From: Pirellula sp.
Lineage (GTDB): Bacteria; Planctomycetota; Planctomycetia; Pirellulales; PNKZ01
Reading direction: 5' to 3'
Assembly: GCA_013822735.1 (NCBI GenBank)
Contig: PNKZ01000026.1
Location: forward strand, 1 to 64,000
Length of the DNA: 64,000 nt
In this document: positions 8,945-16,723 of the stretch, one piece after another
How positions within the stretch are numbered: position 1 is the first letter of the stretch
Layout of the letters: every line of letters starts with the position of its first letter
Translations under genes and position numbers: made by a program
Notes under the pieces: generated by a model
What the model was told of the DNA's origin: nothing
Seen by the model: only the letters and a program-made list of their open reading frames with translations
The model's database searches: none

Positions 8945-9334
8945 ATGAGCCAGACGACGAATCACCGGCCTAACGACGACATGCCGCCGCGCCGCACGCG
9001 ACGCCGCGAGAGTGCGATTTCCGAAGCGCCTGCACCGCGCCAACTTTTGACGCCTGCACAAGCCGCGTGCGTTTTAGGAATCGAACGAACGACGCTCTAC
9101 GGTTGGCTCGGTTTGGCGCGTCGCGGCCTCCTGGTGCTCGGCGGCCGGCCGTTCGATTTAACGTTTCGGCAGACCGGCGCCGCGGGCCAAGGTCGGATTT
9201 TGCTCGAAGCCGCGGAAGTCGAAAGGTTGCGCGAACACCTGCTGGTTCGACCGCGGACCTTCGTGGAGCGCCGGCCTCGGCTGCCGACGCGAAGCTTTCC
9301 GGGTATTCACGTTCCGTTGGGAAAGCCTGCGTAA
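8945..9334 (+). CDS. Helix-turn-helix (MerR/excisionase-like) protein, 129 aa
   Basis: After a basic, disordered N terminus, residues 32-55 read LLTPAQAACVLGIERTTLYGW, a clear MerR/excisionase-type helix-turn-helix, followed by a short winged segment. Small proteins of this kind act as recombination directionality factors or as repressors in integrative elements. Its location between a tyrosine recombinase pair and a serine recombinase fits an excisionase role. The ATG at 8945 is two codons inside a TTG alternative. Confidence 0.7.
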   Translation: MSQTTNHRPNDDMPPRRTRRRESAISEAPAPRQLLTPAQAACVLGIERTTLYGWLGLARRGLLVLGGRPFDLTFRQTGAAGQGRILLEAAEVERLREHLLVRPRTFVERRPRLPTRSFPGIHVPLGKPA

Positions 9335-9610
9335 CTCACAGCAACGTCTTACACGGGCGATGCGCTAAATATTCGATGAAATCGTGACAGAATAAGTGAG
9401 ACCTCCCCTTAGTTACGCCACGTGCAGGCAGCACGTTCTCGACTAGCATTCGGAAGAGCAGTTTGTTGCAGGTCACGTGTCCGGTCAGCCGCCCGCTGCC
9501 TCCGCGGTAGATTCGAACGATGACTAAGCGGGTGACGTCAGTTAGAATGACGCCCGTCCGGGTGCGTCGGATAGCGTACCGTTTTTAAGTTCGGAGATTT
9601 ATTAGTAACG
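9335..9610. other. Non-coding stretch upstream of the RNA candidate
   Basis: No plausible gene. An imperfect hairpin with CGGG/CCCG ends lies at about 9530-9557, and a T run follows at 9582-9586. It may hold the promoter of the downstream structured RNA or be part of it; I could not identify -35 and -10 hexamers with confidence. Confidence 0.35.
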
Positions 9611-9821
9611 GCGTGTCGCGTGCGACATGTCCACAATTTGAGACGCGCGAGCGTCAAGTATCTGCTTCCTGGAAACCGCCAACCTGAGCCTTCGGGCTCT
9701 TGAATTGACAGAAGCAGCGCTTGGACCGCGCTCCCGAAAGGGAGCGTCGGCCATGTGCTGTTCTGTCAGCCCTTGGCGGGGCTCCAGGAGCGGCCTTGGT
9801 TCGACGCTCCTTTTTCTTTTT
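9611..9821 (+). ncRNA. Candidate structured RNA ending in an intrinsic terminator
   Basis: Six consecutive hairpins are visible. The first is GCGTGTCG/CGACATGT around loop CGTG (9611-9630). The second is GACGC-GCGA-GCGTC (9642-9655). The third is GAGCC-TTCG-GGCTC (9686-9699). The fourth is a long arm with TGACAGAA (9706-9713) pairing to TTCTGTCA (9761-9768), capped by CGCTCCC-GAAA-GGGAGCG (9729-9746). The fifth is AGCCC/GGGCT (9768-9783). The sixth is a terminator GGAGCG/CGCTCC followed by eleven mostly T residues (9787-9821). Three loops are stable tetraloops (GNRA and UUCG types). It is either an independent small RNA or a 5' leader that attenuates the gene at 9859. I do not recognise an established RNA family. 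Confidence 0.5.
9787..9821 (+). terminator. Intrinsic terminator between RNA candidate and 382-aa gene
   Basis: GGAGCG (9787-9792) pairs with CGCTCC (9805-9810) around a 12-base loop and is followed by TTTTTCTTTTT (9811-9821). It lies 37 bases before the next start codon, so it could act as an attenuator. Confidence 0.75.
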
Positions 9822-9858
9822 GGCGATGGAAGTCGTCGCTCAATCGGGAGGCCCCGCG

Positions 9859-11007
9859 ATGTCCACAGGCAGTCATTGGTTACGGCGATTTGGTGAACTC
9901 TTACGCCGATGCGGTACCGTTTTTGGCCGAATTCTGTTGGAAACGGTCCGCTCGCTCGGCGAAGTTTTTCGATTCGGGCGGCGATTAGCAACCTACGGGC
10001 TGAACTACGTTCGTCTATTAAGGTTGGGCCTGGACTGTTCCCGTATTCAACTCTTGGCCGGACAAGCCGCTCTGAAGTCGGAGCAAGGCGATGAACGCCT
10101 GCGCTCTCAACTTTCGAACGATCACGTCGGCGGTGACAAGGCCATGAGTCGCCGCGAACGTAAACGGCTGCTACGACGATTGGCCGCCGACGTAAGACAA
10201 AACCGTCCCGTCGGCGAGACGGCAGAGCTTGTGAACCTGTGGGACGATCGGGAGATGGCGCTGGCCCAACTGGCAGCGCAGCTTGACGTCGCTCGGCGAA
10301 AGCTATTGCCTGCCGAGCCGATCGCGCGGCGCCAACTACTGGTCGGTACTTCCACTGTCGTCCTGACTTTTGTGCTGCTTGTACCAAGCTCGCCGGAATC
10401 AACAACGTCGGCTGAGGATGCCGCAAGCGTCGTAGCCATGTCGGACACACCGACTCCGCAAACGATTCAGACACCGCCCCCGAAGGTCGAGCCTCTAGCC
10501 GAACGGTCGTCCGCCCCGCCACAACTCAAGTTCGCGCAAACGAAGACCGGGCTTGTCGTCTCGCACCCGATGGTCGACCTTGATGCAAACTTGACGCTGG
10601 TGATCAGTTTTGTCGTCATGCATCCCGATCATCCCGACTCCCACGACGTACGCGGGCTGCTCGCGTTAGTCGATGTTTATGACTTCGAAGAATCGCCAAA
10701 TCGCAACAACGTGCCTTTCGCAAAACTGATCTTGCATGCGGGCTCAAAACAGTTTTCGCTCCTATTGCCCGATCTGGAGGGCGGCACGCAAAGCATGCGA
10801 TATTGTTATAGAAGCCTCGACGCCCGCGACCTTCATGACTTTCTCTACGAACAATGTCACATGGCCGGTTACCCGCTCGAAGTTGAGATATCGGGCCGTC
10901 GTTACCCGCTCAACAGCGAGGCCAATACGATCGTCAATACACTCGTCGGCAGTGTGGCGACGCAATTACGTTCCCACGGCTATATCGTCGCCCCCAACAT
11001 CAAATAG
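9859..11007 (+). CDS. Hypothetical membrane-anchored protein, 382 aa
   Basis: The N-terminal 150 residues are strongly basic and helical (many Arg and Leu, with MSRRERKRLLRRLAADV in the middle). One transmembrane segment lies at about residues 159-178, then comes a Pro/Thr/Ser linker and a 170-residue C-terminal domain with beta-rich pattern that would lie outside the cytoplasm. The ATG at 9859 has GGGAGG at 9846-9851; the open frame upstream to 9721 overlaps the structured RNA and is not used. No known family was recognised. It is flanked on both sides by hairpin-rich non-coding DNA. Confidence 0.65.
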   Translation: MSTGSHWLRRFGELLRRCGTVFGRILLETVRSLGEVFRFGRRLATYGLNYVRLLRLGLDCSRIQLLAGQAALKSEQGDERLRSQLSNDHVGGDKAMSRRERKRLLRRLAADVRQNRPVGETAELVNLWDDREMALAQLAAQLDVARRKLLPAEPIARRQLLVGTSTVVLTFVLLVPSSPESTTSAEDAASVVAMSDTPTPQTIQTPPPKVEPLAERSSAPPQLKFAQTKTGLVVSHPMVDLDANLTLVISFVVMHPDHPDSHDVRGLLALVDVYDFEESPNRNNVPFAKLILHAGSKQFSLLLPDLEGGTQSMRYCYRSLDARDLHDFLYEQCHMAGYPLEVEISGRRYPLNSEANTIVNTLVGSVATQLRSHGYIVAPNIK

Positions 11008-11411
11008 GCGGTCACGGCGTAACTGCTGGAGCCAAATTTCAACGAACGCCATTTCGGCGGCAATCACCGCGCGTAGCGGCGTCACTGCAGCACGCGTAGC
11101 CGGTCAGTCAATGCCGAAGATGTTCGTGGCGCATTGCTACGGCGTTTCCTCTCTGACTGACCGTAGCCGGTTCACTCACGGCGAGCGTCTCGCAGTGGCC
11201 CGCGTTTTTCTTCGCAGTACCTCCGTAGCGATCACTTGATTGTCACCCGTCGGGCACCGGGTCTCGCAAGAAGTATTCGCCAAACGGATTTCGCAATCAT
11301 GCGAAGGGGATGCGAAACATCTTTGCTTTCATGCTCCCGGATCGACGTTTCGATCAAGCGAGCGCCTTTCGGCGGTCCGACGAACGTCAGTCGATATAAG
11401 GAGCATATACC
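11008..11411 (+). other. Hairpin-rich intergenic region upstream of serine recombinase
   Basis: Contains a perfect 10-base inverted repeat, CGGTCAGTCA (11101-11110) and TGACTGACCG (11154-11163), a hairpin GCGAG-CGT-CTCGC (11181-11193), and three related direct repeats CGTAGC-GG/CGTAGCCGGT at 11072, 11095 and 11162. No protein gene is convincing. It may be a structured leader, a second small RNA, or binding sites for the recombinase encoded immediately downstream. Confidence 0.45.
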
Positions 11412-13481
11412 ATGGAAGATTTACCGTCGGAAGGCGCAGCGACCGCGGACGTTCGTCAGCAAGTCCACGCACGCTGGCTGGAACTCGCCGCGAAGTACGA
11501 AATCGATCTCAGCGATTTCCCCGGGGCGAAAGCCGAACTCGAGGAACGAATTCTCTGGGCTCGTCGTCGCGAGCTCGACGTCGCCGCGATTCTTTCGCGC
11601 TACTCGACGCAGATGCAGACGAGCACGCTCGCTCAGGTCATGGACTGCCTCGAATACGGCGTCGCACACGGCATGTACGTGCCGCCGGAGTTGATCTGCG
11701 TCGACGAAGGTATCTCGGGGCGTAAGGCCCGCCGTGCCGGTTTGGAACGCATGAAGAAGATTCTGAGCCAAAAGCGCTGCTCGGTGCTGTTGGTGTTCAA
11801 AGTCTCGCGGTTATATCGCGTCGGTTACCGCGGACTGCAGTTTTTTAACGAAGAAGTCGTCGAGAACGGTCTACGCGGCGTCTCGGTCACGCAGGGAATC
11901 GACACGGCCGACAAGAAGCAATGGCAAATGCTGTTGTACTTGCACGGTCTCATGGACGAAATGCTGCTGACGGCCATCAGCGATCACGTTCGTTCCGGCC
12001 TAAAGGACCTGTTTCGCCAAGGCTACGTCACGGGGGCGGTCGGCGTCGGCTTCACGCGTAAACCGATCGAAGGTGCGCCGACGACGAAGCGAGGATTGCC
12101 CCGCACAATGCCGGTGCGCGACGAACGGGCGCAACCCATCATCGTGCGGGCCTTCGAACGCGTCCGCGACGGCATGCCGTTGGCAAGAGCGCACCGGATG
12201 TATGTTGCCGAAGGAGGGCCGGCCGATCCGCGCTCGACGCTGGGGTATATGTCGTACCAAGCGTTTCGCCGCTTGCTCTCCAACCCGCGCTTGATGGGGA
12301 TTTGGGCGTTCGGCCGCAAGCGCAACGAATTCAGCACGAAGCGGGACTACACGCGGCAGATCGCGGGTCCGGAAATCGAAGTGCAGCTGATCCGCTCCGA
12401 CGAGCTGCGCGTCGTGGAGGACGAGCTGTTTTACGCGGTCCAGCAGGTCTTGGCCAAGCACAAGAGCGGGCCGCGCGGGCCCCGTAAGGCGCGAGCGATC
12501 GGGCATTTGGCCGATCTGGTGATCGATTGCTTCGTCTGCGACGCTTGTCCGCCCGAGTCGCCCGACGAGGAACCGGTCCGTTACTACAAGGCGGGAGCGT
12601 ACGGCAAGGCCATGAGCTGCAAACGCGGCCATCTTTGTCGTTGCCAGCTCCAAGTCGATCGCCGCAAAGCCGTCGAAGCGGTCCTGGCGACCCTTGAGAG
12701 TCTTGTCTTCAAGGACGCTCGGCTCGTGGAGACGATCGAGGCCGAAGCGGCGGCCTTTGACGCGCGAGAACCCATCGACGTTGAGCGTCAAGCGGAGGAT
12801 GTTCGTGGCCGACTCCGCTCGGCGGAACGCAAGGTCAAGATCTTGGTTTCCGCCGCGGGGCAGGACGACGAATCGAAGGACGACGACTTCGTCAAGCAAC
12901 TCACCGAAGCTCGCGCGAACGTTGCCCGGCTTCGGGGGCAGTTGGCACGCCTGGAACGTGACGCCGAGCGGCAAGCCGTGAAGATCACGCCCGAAGGCGT
13001 CCGCGCTTCATTGGCCGGGTTGTCGCGGTTACTGCACGACGCTGGCTGCGGCGTGTTGGGCGAGGAGGCGATGTTTAAGGCGGCGGCCGTGTTCCGGCGT
13101 TTAGTCGGCGGTCGTATCAGCGTACGTGGTGTGGCGCGAGCGGGGCGCGACCGGATGGTCGTCCAAGGCGTCTTCACGCCGCAGGTACTTCAGACCGTGC
13201 GGGAGGAACTGGGCTTGCCGGAGGCGACCCCGGCGGATGCCGAGCCGGTCGTCGTCTGGCTCCGCCCGCCGCCCCGTTGCGACCAGTTGGCCGAACGAGC
13301 CCATCAATTGATCGATTCGGACGGCCATAGTTTCCGCTCGGCGGCTAAGGAGATGACCACGCCGACGGAAAAGGTCACTTCGGCGCGCGTCTGGCAGCTC
13401 TATCAGCGTTACTACCAAATGATCGGCCAACCGGTTCCGAAGCGGCCTTACAACAACGGTCGCCCGCGCAGGGCGACCTGA
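11412..13481 (+). CDS. Large serine recombinase, 689 aa
   Basis: A resolvase/invertase-family recombinase. Order: extra N-terminal helical segment (1-55), catalytic domain with LSRYST (Ser65 as likely nucleophile) and DEGISGRKARRAGLERM, the recombinase domain (about 180-330), a zinc ribbon (CDAC near 378 and CKRGHLCRC near 407), a coiled coil (about 460-530), and a C-terminal helical segment. The motif normally DRLxR reads SRLYR (Ser132, Arg133, Arg136), so the conserved aspartate is replaced. Start ATG at 11412 has AAGGAG upstream. A very strong terminator follows. It probably provides a second mobility function for the island. Confidence 0.9.
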   Translation: MEDLPSEGAATADVRQQVHARWLELAAKYEIDLSDFPGAKAELEERILWARRRELDVAAILSRYSTQMQTSTLAQVMDCLEYGVAHGMYVPPELICVDEGISGRKARRAGLERMKKILSQKRCSVLLVFKVSRLYRVGYRGLQFFNEEVVENGLRGVSVTQGIDTADKKQWQMLLYLHGLMDEMLLTAISDHVRSGLKDLFRQGYVTGAVGVGFTRKPIEGAPTTKRGLPRTMPVRDERAQPIIVRAFERVRDGMPLARAHRMYVAEGGPADPRSTLGYMSYQAFRRLLSNPRLMGIWAFGRKRNEFSTKRDYTRQIAGPEIEVQLIRSDELRVVEDELFYAVQQVLAKHKSGPRGPRKARAIGHLADLVIDCFVCDACPPESPDEEPVRYYKAGAYGKAMSCKRGHLCRCQLQVDRRKAVEAVLATLESLVFKDARLVETIEAEAAAFDAREPIDVERQAEDVRGRLRSAERKVKILVSAAGQDDESKDDDFVKQLTEARANVARLRGQLARLERDAERQAVKITPEGVRASLAGLSRLLHDAGCGVLGEEAMFKAAAVFRRLVGGRISVRGVARAGRDRMVVQGVFTPQVLQTVREELGLPEATPADAEPVVVWLRPPPRCDQLAERAHQLIDSDGHSFRSAAKEMTTPTEKVTSARVWQLYQRYYQMIGQPVPKRPYNNGRPRRAT

Positions 13482-13518
13482 TTCTTTCACCGGTACCCAA
13501 AAGTCCTTGCGTCTCTAC

Positions 13519-13551
13519 GAGACCTCGCCTAGCGGCGAGGTCTCATTTTTT
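13519..13551 (+). terminator. Strong intrinsic terminator after serine recombinase
   Basis: A perfect 11-base-pair stem GAGACCTCGCC/GGCGAGGTCTC (13519-13529 and 13534-13544) with loop TAGC, followed by A and six T residues. Confidence 0.92.
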
Positions 13552-13563
13552 GGCGGAGTTCGA

Positions 13564-13791
13564 ATGCTCCCTTCAAACAGAAATGTCCATTCGTCGCCGC
13601 CTTCCGCGGCGGCCGTAGATGTCGAGCGACGTCAACTCGCGCGCGATCTGGCCGAACTCATCGTCCGACAACTGCGGCGACGGGCACAAGAAAGCGCTGA
13701 AGCAGGATCGGCACCCCCGCGGCCGACCACAGCTGCTTCTGTCCGCGGGAAGCCGTTGCCGACAACGGTTGTGAAGCGAGGCCCAGAGTAA
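13564..13791 (+). CDS. Small hypothetical protein, 75 aa
   Basis: A short, basic protein with a central helix (DVERRQLARDLAELIVRQL) and a disordered Pro/Thr-rich tail. The ATG at 13564 has GGCGGAG before it; a TTG at 13507 in the same frame lies inside the terminator stem region and is rejected. The helix resembles small DNA- or partner-binding proteins found in integrative elements, but no family was recognised. Confidence 0.45.
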   Translation: MLPSNRNVHSSPPSAAAVDVERRQLARDLAELIVRQLRRRAQESAEAGSAPPRPTTAASVRGKPLPTTVVKRGPE

Positions 13792-13826
13792 GTCGACCTA
13801 TTGAGCCTTTAGTGAGAGGAGTCCCT

Positions 13827-14480
13827 ATGCTCGACTCCTATCGGTCGTTGCTGCAGTACGGCAACTCCAAGCTCGGCCGGGCGATCCATGTCTGGTCGAT
13901 TCCGGCCATTGATACTTGCCCCGGCAGCACGGCCTTGTGTCGCAAGTTGTGCTACGCGACCCGTCATCGGTTTCGTTTCGAATCGGTCCGACGGCGCTTG
14001 GCTTGGAACCGCAGACAATGCGACCGCTCGGACTTCGTTGAGCGAATGATCGCCGAAATCCGCTCCAGCGGCGTCCTCGTGCTGCGAATCCACGTCGCCG
14101 GCGACTTTTATTCCGCCGCCTACGTGCGTAAGTGGATCGCCGTCATTAAGGCCTCTCCCCGCGTGCGCTTCTACGGCTACACCCGCAGCTGGCAGATCGC
14201 CTCGATCGCGCCGGCCTTAGCGGAACTCAGCCGCTTGGGAGCGCTGCGGTTGTGGTACTCGATCGACGCTGAAACCGGCGTCCCTCGCATTGTGCCGCCC
14301 CGTGTGCGGCTGGCCTATTTGCAGACGACTCCTGCGTCGCCGCCTGAGCAAGCGCACTTGGTCTTTCGACCGCAGCAGCTTCGGAATTTACCGGAACTAC
14401 CAACCGTCTGCGACCACGAAACCCCGGCCGGTAAACAACTCCGCGTGACCTGCGGTTCCTGCAGCCGCTGCTTTCGTTAA
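13827..14480 (+). CDS. GP88-family protein, 217 aa
   Basis: Resembles the phage 'gene product 88' family: NSKLGRAIHVWSIPAIDTCPGS followed by C-x4-CYA, then RIHVAGDFYSAAYVRKW and FYGYTRSW, ending in a cysteine cluster CGSCSRC. Such proteins have conserved cysteines that may bind a metal or cluster; their role is unknown but they are common in phage and plasmids. The ATG at 13827 has GAGAGGA upstream; a GTG at 13812 is a less likely start. Its presence supports a phage- or plasmid-derived origin for this island. Confidence 0.7.
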   Translation: MLDSYRSLLQYGNSKLGRAIHVWSIPAIDTCPGSTALCRKLCYATRHRFRFESVRRRLAWNRRQCDRSDFVERMIAEIRSSGVLVLRIHVAGDFYSAAYVRKWIAVIKASPRVRFYGYTRSWQIASIAPALAELSRLGALRLWYSIDAETGVPRIVPPRVRLAYLQTTPASPPEQAHLVFRPQQLRNLPELPTVCDHETPAGKQLRVTCGSCSRCFR

Positions 14481-14599
14481 GCGTTTCGACGGCCGTGGTA
14501 GCTGCTTCGGCGTCAACCTTCCCGTCCGGTCGTCAGCGACCGCGCTTACTCTGTTGATCGCCGCGGCTCCCGCAGCCTTCTCTTTTCTCGGAGGTTTAT

Positions 14600-15313
14600 A
14601 TGTCCGTCGTGTCCGTACCAGCGGCAGGTGTCGCTGATGCTTCGGCGGTGTCGCGCGTTCTGCAGCGTTGGCGGCGTCAGATCGCCGGCCGGCATGACTT
14701 GGCCGAACGTCGCGGCGTGCGGGAGTTCGCGCTCGTAGGCTACCGAACGCGCGTCGGCTTGGCCGAGCAATTGGTGCCACTCGAGCAATTATCGTTCGTC
14801 GCCCTGTTTGACGAGCGCGACGACGAAGATCGACTCGCGACGCGCTTGGTCGGCGCACGTGCTCGGCTGGCCGAAACGCAACTCGTCATCGGCGGCGCCG
14901 ACAACACGCTCTTCGATAAAGACGTGCGAGCCGCCCCGTGCTCGGGCAACGGCCGCCGTCTCGATCCGGGCGACGCGGAACTCTGTGAGCTGGCCCTGAG
15001 TTGGGAAAAGCATCTGGAACGCGTCAATCGCCATCCGCACTATCCGCGGCGCAACGTTTTGCGCTGGCCGACGTGGTGGTGCGAGGTCGCCGCCGCACCG
15101 GCCTACGTCCCGGCTCGCTGTCACGGCGGTCGCACACTGGTCGCGCTCGAAGCCGTGCTAGAGCTAACTCTGCCGATCCTTCGCGTGTTCGCGGACGTCG
15201 CAGGCTTGCCCAAACGTCAGGTCTTGGCAGGCAGTGACGCGCGACGGCTGCTCTGCGGTACGGCCGGCCCGGCCACGTTTGATCTCTTTCACACTCGCTT
15301 TCGCCGCGCTTAG
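14600..15313 (+). CDS. Hypothetical protein of the island, 237 aa
   Basis: A soluble protein of mixed helical pattern without recognised domain. Its central part (LVIGGADNTLFDKDVRAAP) and the aromatic segment RWPTWWCEVAAAP are notable but match no family I can name. GGAGG lies just before the ATG. It precedes the ubiquitin-like modifier gene by 44 bases on the same strand, so it may be part of the same transcript and could be a substrate or accessory protein of that system. Confidence 0.6.
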   Translation: MSVVSVPAAGVADASAVSRVLQRWRRQIAGRHDLAERRGVREFALVGYRTRVGLAEQLVPLEQLSFVALFDERDDEDRLATRLVGARARLAETQLVIGGADNTLFDKDVRAAPCSGNGRRLDPGDAELCELALSWEKHLERVNRHPHYPRRNVLRWPTWWCEVAAAPAYVPARCHGGRTLVALEAVLELTLPILRVFADVAGLPKRQVLAGSDARRLLCGTAGPATFDLFHTRFRRA

Positions 15314-15357
15314 GCGGTTGTTTCACTCTTTCGCGTTTTTTCCTGCAGGAGACACCC

Positions 15358-15579
15358 ATGAAGATTCTGTTCATCGACGCCACCGGCGCCGGCTTCGCCT
15401 CCCCGATCGAAGTAGCCGAAGGGACGACCGTCGGCACGCTGTTCTTGGAGCGCATCGGCGGCGATCCTAAGGCCTTTTTGATTCGCGTCAATCGTCAGAG
15501 CGCCACCGTCAATCAAGTGCTCCAGCCCGGCGACCGCGTCAGCATCACGCCGCTGAAGATCGAAGGTGCGGCGGCGTAA
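15358..15579 (+). CDS. ThiS/MoaD-like ubiquitin-like modifier, 73 aa
   Basis: A beta-grasp protein of the right size for ThiS, MoaD or prokaryotic ubiquitin-like proteins. The order is strand-strand (MKILFIDATG, PIEVAEGTTVGTLF), helix, then LIRVNRQSATVNQVLQPGDRV and a final strand SITPLKIEGAAA. The NQVLQPGDRVSITP block is the ThiS/MoaD signature. It ends in EGAAA rather than GlyGly, so either the tail is trimmed by the JAB peptidase encoded nearby or a single Gly is used. Linkage to E2, JAB and ThiF genes argues for protein conjugation, not thiamine or molybdopterin synthesis. GCAGGAG lies upstream of the ATG. Confidence 0.85.
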   Translation: MKILFIDATGAGFASPIEVAEGTTVGTLFLERIGGDPKAFLIRVNRQSATVNQVLQPGDRVSITPLKIEGAAA

Positions 15580-15591
15580 CCATTTTCTACC

Positions 15592-15634
15592 GGTCGGTAC
15601 GACGAGCTTGCCGCTTCGTTGTGCCGGCCTTTTT
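15592..15634 (+). terminator. Terminator/attenuator between modifier and E2 genes
   Basis: A 14-base-pair stem, 15592-15605 paired with 15616-15629 (including the core CGGTACGACGA with TCGTTGTGCCG, a few G-U pairs), followed by TTTTTC. It lies 12 bases after the modifier stop codon and before the E2 start, so it would reduce expression of the enzymes relative to the modifier. Confidence 0.8.
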
Positions 15635-15652
15635 CTGTTTGTGGAAACCACC

Positions 15653-16723
15653 ATGACTTGGAATCCTCAGCTTTGGCGGACGGCCCGGCGCTTGGAGGCG
15701 GCCTACCAAAGGCTCCGCGGTTCGCCGCCGACCTTGGACGCACCCTGGTACGCTTGGCAAAAACTCACCGAAACTTGCCGCTTGGCCGCACATGCCGACC
15801 GCCGCGGCTGGCGGTACGCCGGGCGGCGACAACGTGAGCAGCTCACCGGTAACCTCGATTACTTGCTCGGCGAACTCCGCACGCTGCGAGGTACGCTCGA
15901 ACGTCGCGGGCGCGACAAGCTTCCTCCGGCCGGCGAACTTTATGCCGAACTCGTGGCGGCCGAGGACGAATTCGGCGGCGTCGCCGTCCAGGACTTCGAA
16001 CTTTATGTCACGACGGATCCCATTCGCCTGGAAGGAATCTATCTCGGGCCGTTTGAGATTCGCTTGAACTTCGCGCGACTCGACGAACCGGAACCCTACC
16101 GGGTCGTGGCCTTAGAACCGCATCCGGCCCACGCTTCGCTCGGAACGACGCATCCGCACGTTCACGACGAGCGGATTTGTCTCGGGGAAGGCAAGGCCGC
16201 CGTGACGGCGGCGCTTGTCGAAGGACGCCTCGGCGACCTGTTTCAATTGATCAACCGCGTCCTACACACTTACGGCGAAGGCTCCGCCTACGTCGAACTC
16301 GACCGTTGGCATGGCACGCCCTGCCGTGAATGTGACGTGAGCGTCGACGAGGACGAGCTCTATACGTGCCGCGGTTGCGACGAGCCGCTCTGTGGTGAGT
16401 GCGTACAGACCTGCGACTGCGGCTCGGCCGCCTGCCATGACTGCGCCACGCACTGCACGGCCTGCGGCCAGACGACGTGCGGGCGGTGCTTGGCGACCTG
16501 TCCGGACTGTGAAGAGGAATTCTGCGCATCGTGTCTTGAAGGAGGACTTTGTCATGCTTGCCAAGAGGCGGAAGAAGAACGGGCGGCCGAACAAGAGGCC
16601 GACCGGGAAGAACTTGCCGAGTCCGACCCTGCGGTTCACGCCCCTGGCGTGGGCCAAGTTGTTGTTCTGGCGCGACCTCGGCACCACCGAAATCGGCGGC
16701 TTCGGAATCTCGGCCGCCGCTGA
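15653..16723 (+). CDS. E2-like conjugating enzyme with C-terminal Cys-rich RING-like domain, 356 aa
   Basis: Three parts are visible. Residues 1-110 are helical. Residues 113-215 show a ubiquitin-conjugating (UBC) fold pattern: beta strands leading to THPHV (167-170, in place of the E2 HPN motif) and ERICLGEG with candidate catalytic Cys176, then a terminal helix. Residues 224-303 contain 20 cysteines, mainly as CxxC pairs, plus His267, enough for four or more zinc ions; this resembles tandem RING or treble-clef fingers and suggests a built-in E3-like function. A charged tail follows. It would accept the modifier from the E1-like enzyme. The last 170 bases overlap the JAB gene in another frame. 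Confidence 0.82.
   Translation: MTWNPQLWRTARRLEAAYQRLRGSPPTLDAPWYAWQKLTETCRLAAHADRRGWRYAGRRQREQLTGNLDYLLGELRTLRGTLERRGRDKLPPAGELYAELVAAEDEFGGVAVQDFELYVTTDPIRLEGIYLGPFEIRLNFARLDEPEPYRVVALEPHPAHASLGTTHPHVHDERICLGEGKAAVTAALVEGRLGDLFQLINRVLHTYGEGSAYVELDRWHGTPCRECDVSVDEDELYTCRGCDEPLCGECVQTCDCGSAACHDCATHCTACGQTTCGRCLATCPDCEEEFCASCLEGGLCHACQEAEEERAAEQEADREELAESDPAVHAPGVGQVVVLARPRHHRNRRLRNLGRR

Noticed and set aside
9602-10522. Minus-strand open frame of 306 codons
   Set aside because: Antisense to the structured RNA and the 382-aa gene, with Arg-rich low-quality composition.
13507-13563. TTG start for the 75-aa protein
   Set aside because: It would translate through the terminator stem; the ATG at 13564 has a proper ribosome site.
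15358-15579. ThiS or MoaD of thiamine/molybdopterin synthesis
   Set aside because: No thiG, thiC, moaE or related genes nearby, and the neighbours are E2, JAB and E1-like genes; the C terminus is not GlyGly.
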